Shown here piece after piece: positions 1-8,804 of a DNA stretch of 48,048 bases. The stretch is taken from contig CASDXF010000038.1 of the NCBI GenBank assembly GCA_949285075.1, positions 1 to 48,048 on the forward strand, in the 5' to 3' direction. Source of the stretch: an uncultured Bacteroides sp. (lineage in GTDB: Bacteria > Bacteroidota > Bacteroidia > Bacteroidales > Bacteroidaceae). Position 1 is the stretch's first letter, and every line of letters starts with the position of its first letter. A model generated the notes under the pieces. That model searched no databases and was not told the DNA's origin. It saw nothing but the letters and a program-made list of their open reading frames with translations. Made by a program: the position numbers and the translations under genes.

Positions 1-108
1 GATGTGGATTTCCGTAGAAGTCTGCGATATACCGACTATGGAGAAGTAATCCAATATCTGTGTGGGCAGTACAATACTGGCCAACATGCTCAAATAATCA
101 TTTTCCAT
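1..108 (-). CDS. ISAon1-type transposase N-terminal region protein, partial at left edge
   Basis: The reverse strand opens with ATG at 108-106 and stays open for 36 codons to the window edge. The peptide begins MENDYLSMLASIVLPTQILD and continues with YFSIVGISQTSTEIHI, which I recognise as the start of the first ORF of ISAon1-family elements in Bacteroidales, a small protein encoded before the DDE transposase. A TAnnTTTG-type -7 element (reverse-strand TAAATTTG, 148-141) lies upstream. The rest of the element is outside the window, so I cannot say whether it is intact. Recognition is by memory of the family, not by a search. Confidence 0.65.
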   Translation of the reverse strand, partial: MENDYLSMLASIVLPTQILDYFSIVGISQTSTEIHI

Positions 109-140
109 ACTGTAAAGTAAAGAACTATTCGATTAGATTA

Positions 141-148
141 CAAATTTA
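141..148 (-). promoter_or_regulatory. -7 element for the ISAon1-type gene
   Basis: Reverse-strand TAAATTTG matches the Bacteroidetes -7 consensus TAnnTTTG, 32 nt before the ATG. No convincing -33 TTTG was found, so this is weak. Confidence 0.35.
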
Positions 149-196
149 TCCCCTCTGAAAATCTACTGACCCCTATTTTTATTCGTTTGCAAAATT

Positions 197-216
197 TTTA
201 TCGGACAGCAATAATT
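197..216. repeat. Putative insertion-sequence end, copy 1
   Basis: The 20-mer TTTATCGGACAGCAATAATT is the exact reverse complement of positions 19093-19112, and homology stops on both sides. It lies just before a transposase remnant at 285-768. This is what shared terminal inverted repeats of related insertion sequences look like. No second copy is seen just after 768, so the right end is lost or diverged. Confidence 0.5.
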
Positions 217-284
217 TCAGACACACTTTTTGGAACAGTATCTCAATCCCAGTTTGAAATAGGCATTATCCTTTTCTTTTACGT

Positions 285-768
285 GAGTTCGGGAACAAGG
301 TCTCAATCATCCGCTCAATCACCGGAATAGTCATGAGAGCCAAGTCCTTCCGGAACGAATATGACGGGCATACCATTGAAGAGTCGCTTTTACAGGTAGA
401 ACGCATTACCGGGAAAAAGGTCAGGAGGATGGCTGGAGACAGGGGATACCGAGAAAGGAAAGAAGTCAACGGGACGCAAATACTGATACCGGACGCTCCC
501 AATAAAAAGGGCAGTTACCGCACACGAAAAAAAGAAACACAGACTATTCTGCAAGCGTACGGGAATCGAACCTACTATCGCACACATGAAATCAGGCTTC
601 AGTTTAGGACGCAACTCTATAAAGGGGGTGTTCGGAGACGCCGTGAATGTTCTTCTGGCTGCGGCGGCATACAACTTCAAAAGAACCATGAGGCTTCTTT
701 GGGCACTTATCGAAAAAATCAGCGAGACACTCTATTGGAAAAATGTCTCGCTAGCATATATTTTTTAA
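285..768 (+). pseudogene. IS5-type transposase remnant, 5'-truncated and frameshifted
   Basis: Codons from 285 read EFGNKVSIIRSITGIV and then YDGHTIEESL, the mid-region of an IS5-superfamily DDE transposase. This frame runs to about 530 and the homology then continues in the frame of 541-768, with GIEPTIAHMKSGFSLG and then KGVFGDAVNVLLAAAAYNFK, the conserved C-terminal block around the catalytic glutamate. The frame change falls at or just after a run of seven A (527-533). The N-terminal third is missing or too decayed to read. Two frames and a missing start make it non-functional. It abuts the stop of the sugar isomerase gene at 776. Confidence 0.75.
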
Positions 769-775
769 GGGATAA

Positions 776-1651
776 CTACTTAGCGTAGGAAGATTTAACA
801 AAAGGAGCTTCCAATAAATACTCAAGACTCACTTTAACACTTTCTTCTATGGGCATGGTATACCCCTCTATCTCAGCTACTATATCCTGAACACCTGCAA
901 TATCCGCATTCTTAAAAATCGCATCGAAGCCTACCATACCGCTCTGACCTATCTCGCGATCATCCTTGCAGTGAAACATCTTAAAGCGTCCGGGATACTT
1001 TTTAAAATACTCTACCGGGCTGTGTTGCCCTCTCACGACCCAATATAAATCCATCTGAAAAAACACATATTCCGGATTGGTATTCGCAAGCATATAATCA
1101 TACATAAGTTCTTTATTTTCTACTTTCTGAAACTCATGCGCATGATTATGATAGCCATAAGACAATCCATTTTGTTTGCACCTCTTTCCTATTTCATTAT
1201 AATAGTCACAATAGGTCTTCAAGTCTTTCAATGTTTTGGGAACGCCTAACCAAGGAGTCACAATATACTTCATACCAGCAGTCTTATGAGCCTCTATACA
1301 CTTGTCCCACCACTTCAAAGACTCCGAAAAATCCCCAGAAGCCAATTCTTTATCAGATAGTCCTTTTGAACAGTGCGAAGAAAGAACGTTCATTCCCGCT
1401 TCCTCAACAGCAGCCTTAAATTCTTCGGGAGTTAAACCATAGAACTTACCATTATCATAATTGGCAGCCTCTACACTCGTATATCCCATTTTGGCAAGTT
1501 TTTTCAACAATTCATTAAAGTCTTCTTTACCTATTAGATCCCTTACTGAATAAAGTTGAATACAAACCTCCTTTTTTTTCTTTGCGTCTACAGATTGTGG
1601 CAAAGTAAAAAGAAATGCAAATAATGCAATAAATAAATATCTGAAATTCAT
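776..1651 (-). CDS. Sugar phosphate isomerase/epimerase-like protein (xylose isomerase-like TIM barrel), exported
   Basis: 291 aa with a signal peptide (hydrophobic run FRYLFIALFAFLFTLPQSVDA, about residues 3-23), then a TIM-barrel sequence typical of AP_endonuc_2-fold isomerases: VCIQLYSVRD at the start of the barrel, GYHNHAHEF and MDLYWVVRGQ with metal-ligand-like His/Asp/Glu residues, and VAEIEGY near the end. It is the last gene of a minus-strand cluster with a Gfo/Idh/MocA oxidoreductase and a DUF1080 protein; such sets act on glycosides through 3-keto intermediates in Bacteroidetes (compare the B. thetaiotaomicron BT2156-region genes). Substrate unknown. It is clearly more AT-rich than the other two cluster genes, and a long palindrome (1678-1711) separates it from them, so it may be separately controlled. 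Its stop lies 8 nt from the transposase remnant. Confidence 0.8.
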   Translation of the reverse strand: MNFRYLFIALFAFLFTLPQSVDAKKKKEVCIQLYSVRDLIGKEDFNELLKKLAKMGYTSVEAANYDNGKFYGLTPEEFKAAVEEAGMNVLSSHCSKGLSDKELASGDFSESLKWWDKCIEAHKTAGMKYIVTPWLGVPKTLKDLKTYCDYYNEIGKRCKQNGLSYGYHNHAHEFQKVENKELMYDYMLANTNPEYVFFQMDLYWVVRGQHSPVEYFKKYPGRFKMFHCKDDREIGQSGMVGFDAIFKNADIAGVQDIVAEIEGYTMPIEESVKVSLEYLLEAPFVKSSYAK

Positions 1652-1677
1652 ATTATAAAAGACATGTAAATAACATT

Positions 1678-1711
1678 ACTCCATTGGAGGAAAATTTTCC
1701 TTCAATGGAGT
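1678..1711. terminator. Near-perfect 34-nt palindrome between DUF1080 and isomerase genes
   Basis: ACTCCATTG (1678-1686) pairs with CAATGGAGT (1703-1711) and AGGAAAATTTTCCT fills the centre as a second perfect palindrome, with a single mismatch between. The stem could attenuate or terminate minus-strand transcription after the DUF1080 gene; there is no strong U-run directly after it on that strand. A protein-binding site is the alternative. Confidence 0.5.
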
Positions 1712-1738
1712 AAATATTGTGAATGAATAAAAATCAGG

Positions 1739-2486
1739 TTAGTCCATCACTTTCACCCTGATATTCCTGAACCACACGTCGTCACCGTGATCTTGGAAAC
1801 CGATGAAACCTTCGTGGTTGTCGCCGCCACAGTTGTTCAGAAGGCTGAAAGCCAAGGGCCACTTCTCCTCGCTGAACTTGCTCGCCTGAAGCATCTCCGT
1901 CCACTGGGGAGGAAGCGGACTGGCGGTTGTTGTCCTTGCCGAGCTTCGCGTCGGGATGGTTGGCGTTGTCCAGAACCTGATACTCCGGAGCCGAGATGTA
2001 GATCGGCTCGACAACCTCCTCGCCCTTGTCGTTCTTGGAGGTAACCTCCTGAGCGAGGTAGAGCACGCCCGAATTGCCGCCCTTGGAGATCTTGTACTCG
2101 AAGGAGAGCTCGAAGTTCTTGAACTTGTGGGCGAAGATCAGATCACCGCCCTCGGCGGTCTGGGCCTCCCCGCCGCCGGTGCCGTTGAACTTGATGCAGC
2201 CGTCCTCAATAACCCACTTGGAGGGAACGCGGTCCTTGCCGTAGCCGCGCCAACCGTTGAACGTCTTACCGTCAAATATGGTGATGTAGCCCTCGGAGTC
2301 AACCGGAAGCTGGAGCGTGTCGCTCTCGGCAGCCTTCAGGGACTTGGAATAGGACACCGCAACCGTGGAGGAGGAAGCGGCGGCATCGGCGGAAGACTCT
2401 GAGGAGCCCGCCTTCTTCTGGCCCCCGCAGGAGACCAGAGCGCCCGCTACGCCGAAGCAGGCTAAGGTAAAAAATAACTTTCTCAT
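1739..2486 (-). pseudogene. DUF1080 (3-keto-disaccharide hydrolase-type) lipoprotein with internal out-of-frame deletion
   Basis: The product starts with a lipoprotein signal (lipobox GALVSC, Cys about residue 20) and a low-complexity Ser/Ala linker, then a DUF1080 concanavalin-like fold (ITIFDGKTFNGWRGYGKD, SFEYKISKGGNSGVLYL, EYQVLDNANHPDAKLGKDNN). After NRQSAS, near 1907-1918, the reading frame ends the homology. The C-terminal block resumes in another frame as PQWTEMLQASKFSEEKW, then NNCGGDNHEGFIGFQDHGD and VWFRNIRVKVMD, ending at 1739. From the family layout roughly 45-55 residues, normally containing the YDM..P and ..HLWT blocks, are missing at the junction. The expected role is hydrolysis/elimination of 3-keto-glycosides in the periplasm. 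Either a true mutation or a sequencing/assembly error; as written it cannot yield a full domain. Confidence 0.8.
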
Positions 2487-2566
2487 TTTTCTATCGTTTT
2501 TTTTAATGTTAATGTCTATAGTTTAATATTACGTTTATCGTCTTGTCCCTTCTTCCCTATTCAGGC

Positions 2567-4042
2567 TCATTTCGGCATGTCGGGAAGTTTCCAGCCCTCG
2601 CGGTAAGTGTGGCGGACAAGCTCGGCGGCGAACTCGCGGGCGTTCACCGGATCGGTCCAAGTCTTGTCGAAAGTCGGGTGACCGTCGTGGATCTTGAAGC
2701 CGTCCTTAACGCAGGTGCGGATCGTCTCGTTCTCGCCGATGTTGGTGAAGCGCATGTTCTCGCCGTCCCACTCCAGAGTCTTGTTCAGTCCCTGAAGGCG
2801 GATAGCCAGCACGCCCATAACGACCATCTCGTTGAACGGGCCGGCCTCGGCGAACGAGGACTTCGGCATCACCCGGCTGGAGGGAGACTCCTTGCAGGCG
2901 CGGACCCAGTCCATCTCGTGGCTCGTCGTCACGCGGCGGCAAACCTTCGGGGCGTTGGGCTTACGCCCGGAAAGAAGCCACGGGTTGTTGCCGTAGCAGT
3001 TGCAGATCAGCGTGTCCTTTGTTCCGTGGAAGATGGTCAAACCGCCGCCGTCGCCCATCAGCTGCTTGCCCTGAGGGAAGCCGGCCGGACGCTCGGGCAT
3101 CAGACCGCCGTCGTACCAGTGGATCTCAACCTCTGGCATGGCCACCTTAGGCATATTGTCGCGGGCCGGGAAGGTCAGCTTAACGTGCTGGGCCTGAGGG
3201 GCGCAGGCGTTAAGGAGAAGCGTCGAGGAGCCCTCCACCTTAGTCGGGTAGCCGAGCTTCAGCGCCTTGAACGGCTGATGGAGGATGTGGCAGGCCATGT
3301 CGCCCAGAGCGCCCGTCCCGTAGTCCCACCATCCGCGCCAGTTCCACGGGTGGTAGATGGAGTTATAGGGATTGAGCCGGGCCGGACCCGTGAACAGGTC
3401 CCAGTCGAGGGTCTTCGGGACGCGCTCCTCCTTCTCCGGAGCGTTCAGCCCCTGAGGCCAGATGGGGCGGTCGGTGGCGCACTCGACCTTCGTGACCTCG
3501 CCGATCTCGCCGTTCCAGATCCACTCGCAGACCAAGTCCGTGCCCTCGCCGGAGGAGCCCTGATTGCCCATCTGGGTAACCACACCCGTGGAGGCCGCGA
3601 GCTTAGTCAGCAGACGGGACTCGTAGACCGAGTGAGTCAGCGGCTTCTGGCAATACACATGCTTGCCCATCGTCATCGCCTCGGCCGTGATGATGGCGTG
3701 GGTGTGGTCGGCAGTGGCGACGATGACCCCGTCGATGGAGCTTCCCATCTCGTCGTACATCTTGCGGTAGTCCCAGTACTTCTTCGCCCCCGGAAACTCG
3801 TCGAACACGCCCTTGGCGTACTTCCAGTCAACGTCGCAGAGGGCCACGATGTTCTCAGTGCCCTTGACGGCGTTGATGTTGGCGTGACCCATGCCGCCGA
3901 TTCCTACGGCGGCGATGTTCATCTTGTCGGTGGGCGATACGTGCCCGTGGCTCCGGCCCAATATGGAGCTCGGAGCGATCGTCAGGCCCGCCAAGGCGGC
4001 GGCCCCGGTCTTCAGAAAGTCTCTTCGTGAAATTGTTGACAT
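2567..4042 (-). CDS. Gfo/Idh/MocA family oxidoreductase with Tat signal
   Basis: 491 aa. The N-terminus MSTISRRDFLKTGAAALAGL is a twin-arginine signal, so the folded, cofactor-loaded enzyme is probably exported. A Rossmann fold follows (IAAVGIGGMGHANI, then VALCDVDW), the EKP-like block appears as GKHVYCQKPLTHSVYESRLL, and the C-terminal domain carries the GFO_IDH_MocA features (WDLFTGPAR, HPWNWRGWWDYGTGALGDMACH). Family members oxidise or reduce a sugar ring carbon with NAD(P); in this neighbourhood the likely step is C3 oxidation of a glycoside, then processed by the DUF1080 protein and the isomerase downstream. First gene of the minus-strand cluster, 80 nt before the DUF1080 gene. Strongly GC-ending codons give a long but spurious opposite-strand frame. 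Confidence 0.88.
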   Translation of the reverse strand: MSTISRRDFLKTGAAALAGLTIAPSSILGRSHGHVSPTDKMNIAAVGIGGMGHANINAVKGTENIVALCDVDWKYAKGVFDEFPGAKKYWDYRKMYDEMGSSIDGVIVATADHTHAIITAEAMTMGKHVYCQKPLTHSVYESRLLTKLAASTGVVTQMGNQGSSGEGTDLVCEWIWNGEIGEVTKVECATDRPIWPQGLNAPEKEERVPKTLDWDLFTGPARLNPYNSIYHPWNWRGWWDYGTGALGDMACHILHQPFKALKLGYPTKVEGSSTLLLNACAPQAQHVKLTFPARDNMPKVAMPEVEIHWYDGGLMPERPAGFPQGKQLMGDGGGLTIFHGTKDTLICNCYGNNPWLLSGRKPNAPKVCRRVTTSHEMDWVRACKESPSSRVMPKSSFAEAGPFNEMVVMGVLAIRLQGLNKTLEWDGENMRFTNIGENETIRTCVKDGFKIHDGHPTFDKTWTDPVNAREFAAELVRHTYREGWKLPDMPK

Positions 4043-4421
4043 AAAAAATCGTTCTTTAAATTAATGTTTATCGTTGATTATTTAAACTGTGGCTTGCGTA
4101 ATAAACCGTAACCGTTCAATCTAAACGAAATTACTGGTGTTTTAAGTTTGGCATTATTTAGCAAATATATGTTCCATATTTGTATGTCCATTCGTAGTCA
4201 TGCGACAAATATACAGTAAAAAGATAAATAAGGTGAAAAAACTCAGAAAAATAGATGCAAATACATATAAAAATACGAAAATGAATACAATCGGAATTCT
4301 TAATGACGAATTTGAAACTATAAACATCCCAAACAATATCCAAACTTATTAACGTATATTGCAATCCTATTTAATCCTTGCATTTAACCTTCTTAATCCA
4401 GTTTATTTTAATCCCTCCTCC
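4043..4421. other. AT-rich intergenic region upstream of the Gfo/Idh gene
   Basis: No gene is convincing here. Two reverse-strand -7 elements, both TATATTTG (4169-4162 and 4213-4206), lie 44 nt apart and could drive the oxidoreductase cluster with leaders of about 115-160 nt. Short frames in this stretch are low-complexity, AT-driven and lack family features. No tRNA or clear terminator for ppdK was recognised. Confidence 0.5.
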
Positions 4422-7151
4422 TTATCTATTACTTTCCTCAATTGCAGCCTGGGCGGCAGCAAGACGCGCTATAGGAACACGAAAAGGTGAACAACTGACG
4501 TAATTTAGTCCAACTTTATGGCAGAATTTCACAGAAGAAGGTTCTCCACCGTGTTCACCACAAATGCCACATTTAAGTTCTGGCCGAACCGCACGCCCTT
4601 TTTCTGTAGCCATACGAATCAATTGCCCGACACCATTCTGATCAAGCACTTGAAAAGGATCCACCTTTAGAATTTTTTTCTCTAAATATACAGGAAGGAA
4701 AGAAGCTATATCATCTCTAGAATAGCCAAAAGTCATCTGTGTCAAATCATTTGTTCCAAACGAAAAGAATTCAGCAGAAGAAGCTATACGATCCGCAGTC
4801 AAAGCCGCACGTGGAATTTCAATCATTGTACCAATCTTGAAATCAACTCTATCCCCGACTTCTTCAAACAACTTATCAGCTTCCGCACGAATCACCTTTT
4901 CTTGTTCCCTAAATTCATACAAAATACCCGTTAACGGAACCATAATTTCAGGATATACTTCTATCTTCTCTTTCTTCAAGTCTAACGCCGCTCCCAAAAT
5001 TGCTCGAGTTTGCATTTGGGTTATTTCCGGATAAGTATTTCCTAAACGACACCCACGATGACCTAACATTGGATTATGTTCACATAATGATTCAACCCGT
5101 TGTTGTATATATTGCAAACTCACTCCCATCGCTTCTGCCATTTCTTGTTGCCCTTTTAAATCATGGGGAACAAATTCATGCAACGGAGGATCAAGCAAAC
5201 GCACTGTTACCGGATAGCCTGCCATCACTTTAAAAATGCCCTTAAAATCAGCCTGCTGATAAGGTAAGATTTTAGCCAATGCCTTGCGACGTCCATCTGC
5301 ATTCTCTGCCAAAATCATCTCACGCATAGCTTTGATTTTTTCTCCCTCAAAAAACATATGTTCCGTACGACAAAGCCCAATGCCAACTGCGCCAAAATCA
5401 CGAGCTACCTGCGCATCATGAGGAGTATCAGCATTCGTACGTACTTGCAAACGGGTATATTTATCAGCCAATCTCATCAATTCAGCAAAATCCCCCGAAA
5501 GCTCGGCAGCTTTCGTCTCTACCTTTCCCTGATACACTTCACCTGTGCTACCATTCAAAGATATAAAATCCCCTTCTTTCAATACAATACCATCGATTTC
5601 TACCGTACGAGCCTTATAATCGATATTAAGCGCTCCTGCACCTGACACACAGCACTTTCCCATACCACGAGCCACAACAGCAGCATGAGAAGTCATTCCT
5701 CCACGAGCCGTAAGAATACCTTCAGCCACAGCCATTCCAGCCAAATCTTCCGGAGAAGTCTCAATACGAACCATTACCACTCGTTTACCTGCCGCATGCC
5801 ATTCTGCAGCATCCTCTGCAAAAAAAACGATTTGTCCCGTAGCCGCACCGGGTGAAGCGGGAAGTCCACATGTCAGCACTTTAGCTCTCTTTAGAGATTC
5901 TTTATCAAATACCGGATGTAGCAATTCATCTAGTTTATTAGGCTCACAACGCATTATAGCCATTTTCTCATCAATCATACCCTGCCTGAGTAAATCCATT
6001 GCAATTTTCACCATAGCTGCCCCTGTACGCTTTCCATTACGCGTCTGTAAAAACCAAAGCTTACCTTCCTGTACAGTAAACTCCATATCTTGCATATCCC
6101 TATAATGCATTTCTAATTTCATTTGCAACGCATCCAATTCTTTGTAGATCTCCGGCATAGCCTCTTCCATTGAAGGGTATTTAGCAATACGCTCCTCCTC
6201 ACCGATACCAACCAACTTCGCCCAACGTTGAGAACCAACTTTCGTGATTTGCTGAGGAGTACGTATACCCGCAACAACATCCTCTCCTTGAGCATTAATC
6301 AAATATTCACCATTAAATAAATCTTCTCCCGTTGCAGCATCACGGGAAAAACAAACACCAGTAGCAGAAGTATTTCCCATATTTCCAAATACCATCGCTT
6401 GTACACTAACAGCTGTACCCCATTCATCTGGAATGCCTTCCATTTTACGATATAAAATAGCACGTTCATTCATCCACGAATTAAATACAGCACAAATTGC
6501 TCCCCAAAGTTGTTCATAAGCACACACCGGAAAATCGCTTCCCGTACGTTCTTTCACAGCACTCTTAAAACGTTTAACCAACTCTTTTAAATCATTGACT
6601 TCAAGTTCATTGTCAAGTTGGACACCTTTTTTCCGCTTCAATTCTTCAATGATAGCCTCAAAAGGATCTACATCTTCCTTATTTACCGGTTTCATTCCCA
6701 ACACCACATCACCGTACATTTGAACAAAACGCCGATAAGAATCCCACGCAAAACGAGCGTTACCCGTTTTACGGGCCAATCCCTCCACCACGTCGTCATT
6801 CAAGCCTAAATTTAAAATGGTATCCATCATACCCGGCATTGAGGCCCTTGCTCCTGAACGGACAGAAACCAATAGCGGGTTATCTACATCACCAAATTTA
6901 GATTTCATTAAAGATTCAACATTGGAAATCGCTTTCTCAACCTCATTTTTTAAAAGAGAAACGACCTGCTCTTTCCCCAACGTATAATATTCCGAGCAAA
7001 CATCCGTAGTAATTGTAAATCCCGGAGGCACAGGAATACCAATAAGATTCATTTCAGCAAGATTAGCACCTTTTCCACCTAAAAGTTCCCTCATGTCAGC
7101 CCTTCCTTCAGCCTGACCATTACCAAAAGTATAAACTCTTTTTTTGTCCAT
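4422..7151 (-). CDS. ppdK: Pyruvate, phosphate dikinase
   Basis: 909 aa, the usual length, starting at MDKKRVYTFGNG; an upstream in-frame Met at 7193 overlaps the predicted promoter and is rejected. The N-terminal ATP-grasp domain shows LLGGKGANLAEMN, VSVRSGARASMPGMMDTILN and QDMEFTVQEGKLWFLQTRNG. The central phosphohistidine domain has GGMTSHAAVVARGMGKCCVSG-type sequence with the catalytic His. The C-terminal PEP/pyruvate TIM barrel has GIGLCRTEHMFF, MLGHRGCRL, SFGTNDLTQMTFGYSRDD and the catalytic Cys in CGICGEHGG. It interconverts pyruvate + ATP + Pi and PEP + AMP + PPi in the cytoplasm, a PPi-linked glycolytic enzyme common in anaerobes. Monocistronic. Markedly AT-rich compared with genes on either side, as is the aldolase at 17832. 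Confidence 0.97.
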   Translation of the reverse strand: MDKKRVYTFGNGQAEGRADMRELLGGKGANLAEMNLIGIPVPPGFTITTDVCSEYYTLGKEQVVSLLKNEVEKAISNVESLMKSKFGDVDNPLLVSVRSGARASMPGMMDTILNLGLNDDVVEGLARKTGNARFAWDSYRRFVQMYGDVVLGMKPVNKEDVDPFEAIIEELKRKKGVQLDNELEVNDLKELVKRFKSAVKERTGSDFPVCAYEQLWGAICAVFNSWMNERAILYRKMEGIPDEWGTAVSVQAMVFGNMGNTSATGVCFSRDAATGEDLFNGEYLINAQGEDVVAGIRTPQQITKVGSQRWAKLVGIGEEERIAKYPSMEEAMPEIYKELDALQMKLEMHYRDMQDMEFTVQEGKLWFLQTRNGKRTGAAMVKIAMDLLRQGMIDEKMAIMRCEPNKLDELLHPVFDKESLKRAKVLTCGLPASPGAATGQIVFFAEDAAEWHAAGKRVVMVRIETSPEDLAGMAVAEGILTARGGMTSHAAVVARGMGKCCVSGAGALNIDYKARTVEIDGIVLKEGDFISLNGSTGEVYQGKVETKAAELSGDFAELMRLADKYTRLQVRTNADTPHDAQVARDFGAVGIGLCRTEHMFFEGEKIKAMREMILAENADGRRKALAKILPYQQADFKGIFKVMAGYPVTVRLLDPPLHEFVPHDLKGQQEMAEAMGVSLQYIQQRVESLCEHNPMLGHRGCRLGNTYPEITQMQTRAILGAALDLKKEKIEVYPEIMVPLTGILYEFREQEKVIRAEADKLFEEVGDRVDFKIGTMIEIPRAALTADRIASSAEFFSFGTNDLTQMTFGYSRDDIASFLPVYLEKKILKVDPFQVLDQNGVGQLIRMATEKGRAVRPELKCGICGEHGGEPSSVKFCHKVGLNYVSCSPFRVPIARLAAAQAAIEESNR

Positions 7152-7190
7152 AATATTGCGTTTAAAGTTAATTATGACATTCATTTGTCG

Positions 7191-7198
7191 CAAAACTA
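7191..7198 (-). promoter_or_regulatory. -7 element for ppdK
   Basis: Reverse-strand TAGTTTTG fits TAnnTTTG, 39 nt before the chosen ATG at 7151. This supports MDKK as the start, since the upstream in-frame Met at 7193 would lie inside this element. Confidence 0.45.
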
Positions 7199-7316
7199 AG
7201 AAAATATCATAAACAAAAAAACTTTTTCAAAGAAAACTTTTTTATTGTAACGTCATTTCTATAATAACAGCTCAATTATTTTCGATAAGACAAAGTTTTT
7301 TATACAAAAAAAGAAC

Positions 7317-7324
7317 TATTTTTG
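7317..7324 (+). promoter_or_regulatory. -7 element for rlmD
   Basis: TATTTTTG fits TAnnTTTG and ends 26 nt before the GTG start at 7351. The surrounding sequence is A/T-rich; no exact -33 TTTG at the standard distance. Confidence 0.5.
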
Positions 7325-7350
7325 CATCAAATTATTAAAATGGTGTAGAA

Positions 7351-8769
7351 GTGACAAGAAAGAAGAAAGAACTTCCTTTATTAGAAAAGGTAACAATCAC
7401 AGATGTAGCCGCCGAAGGAAAAGCTATCGCCAAAGTGGACGATCTTGTGATTTTCATTCCTTATGTTGTCCCGGGTGACGTTGTAGACTTACAGATTAAA
7501 CGAAAGAAAAACAAATACGCCGAGGCCGAAGCGGTAAGGTTTCATGAGCTATCCCCCAATCGGGCTACTCCCTTTTGCCAACATTACGGGGTATGCGGCG
7601 GATGCAAATGGCAAATACTTCCCTACCCTGAACAGGTTAAATATAAGCAGAAGCAAGTGGAGGATAACCTGAAGCGAATCGGAAAGATTGAACTCCCCGA
7701 CATATCTCCTATTTTAGGGTCGGCAAAGACCATGTTCTATCGGAACAAGTTAGAGTTCACATTCTCCAATAAGCGTTGGCTTACCGCGAAAGAGGTAAAG
7801 CAGGACGTGAAGTACGAGCAGATGAATGCGGTAGGGTTTCACATTCCGGGAGCGTTCGACAAGGTACTGGCTATCGAGAAATGTTGGCTGCAAGACGATA
7901 TATCCAACCGAATCCGTAACGCCATACGCGACTACGCATACGAACACAACTACTCTTTCATCAATCTGCGCACTCAGGAGGGAATGCTGCGCAACATGAT
8001 AGTGCGCACTTCCACGACAGGCGAGTTAATGGTCATCATCATCTGCAAGATTACAGAGGAAAGCGAAATGTCACTGTTCAGGCAACTGTTGCAGTTCGTC
8101 GCCGACTCTTTCCCTGAGATAACCTCACTCTTATACATTATTAATAATAAGTGCAACGATACGATTAACGACCTTGACGTACACGTCTTCAAGGGGAAGG
8201 ACCACATCTTAGAGGAGATGGAGGGGCTACGCTTCAAGATAGGGCCTAAGTCATTCTATCAGACGAACTCGGAACAGGCGTATAACCTCTACAAGATTGT
8301 GAGGGAGTTCGCCGGACTGACCGGGGGCGAACGGGTGTACGACCTCTATACCGGAACGGGGACGATAGCCAACTTCGTCTCACGGCAAGTGCGTGAGGTA
8401 ATCGGCATCGAGTACGTGCCGGAGGCCATCGAGGACGCTAAGGTCAACTCCGAAATCAACGGCATACACAACACGCTGTTCTATGCGGGAGACATGAAGG
8501 ACATATTGACCCAAGACTTCATCAACAAGCACGGAAGGCCGGACGTCATTATCACCGACCCGCCGAGGGCAGGCATGCACCCCGACGTGATAGAGGCTAT
8601 ACTGTTCGCCGAGCCCGAACGGGTGGTTTACGTGAGCTGTAACCCCGCTACGCAGGCACGGGACTTGCAGCTGATGGACGGCAAGTATAAGGTAACCGCC
8701 GTGCAGCCGGTGGATATGTTCCCACACACTCACCACGTGGAGAACGTCGTTCTGATGGTAAAGAGATAA
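7351..8769 (+). CDS. rlmD: 23S rRNA (uracil-5-)-methyltransferase, RlmD/RumA type
   Basis: 472 aa with a GTG start (7351); no in-frame ATG precedes the conserved N-terminus. Residues about 8-65 form a TRAM RNA-binding domain. The 4Fe-4S cysteine cluster is CQHYGVCGGCKW with a later Cys in AIEKCWLQ. The SAM domain shows YDLYTGTGTIANFVSRQ (motif I), VIITDPPRAGMH, and the catalytic Cys in VVYVSCNPATQARD. The family methylates C5 of a uracil in 23S rRNA (U1939 in E. coli, or a related position in RlmCD-type enzymes). Followed 35 nt later by a pseudouridine synthase gene, making an rRNA-modification pair. The first third is visibly more AT-rich than the last third. Confidence 0.92.
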   Translation: MTRKKKELPLLEKVTITDVAAEGKAIAKVDDLVIFIPYVVPGDVVDLQIKRKKNKYAEAEAVRFHELSPNRATPFCQHYGVCGGCKWQILPYPEQVKYKQKQVEDNLKRIGKIELPDISPILGSAKTMFYRNKLEFTFSNKRWLTAKEVKQDVKYEQMNAVGFHIPGAFDKVLAIEKCWLQDDISNRIRNAIRDYAYEHNYSFINLRTQEGMLRNMIVRTSTTGELMVIIICKITEESEMSLFRQLLQFVADSFPEITSLLYIINNKCNDTINDLDVHVFKGKDHILEEMEGLRFKIGPKSFYQTNSEQAYNLYKIVREFAGLTGGERVYDLYTGTGTIANFVSRQVREVIGIEYVPEAIEDAKVNSEINGIHNTLFYAGDMKDILTQDFINKHGRPDVIITDPPRAGMHPDVIEAILFAEPERVVYVSCNPATQARDLQLMDGKYKVTAVQPVDMFPHTHHVENVVLMVKR

Positions 8770-8804
8770 TCCATACCTTTAATTATTATATAAAGCGCAA
8801 ACGA

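Noticed and set aside
2543-4030. Long forward frame (about 495 codons) opposite the Gfo/Idh/MocA gene
   Set aside because: Arises from GC-biased third positions of the real minus-strand gene; no family features and a Val/Ala/Gly/Arg/His-rich composition.
4154-4364. Short hydrophobic frames in the AT-rich gap before the Gfo/Idh gene
   Set aside because: Phe/Ile/Leu runs from AT-rich noncoding sequence, overlapping predicted -7 elements.
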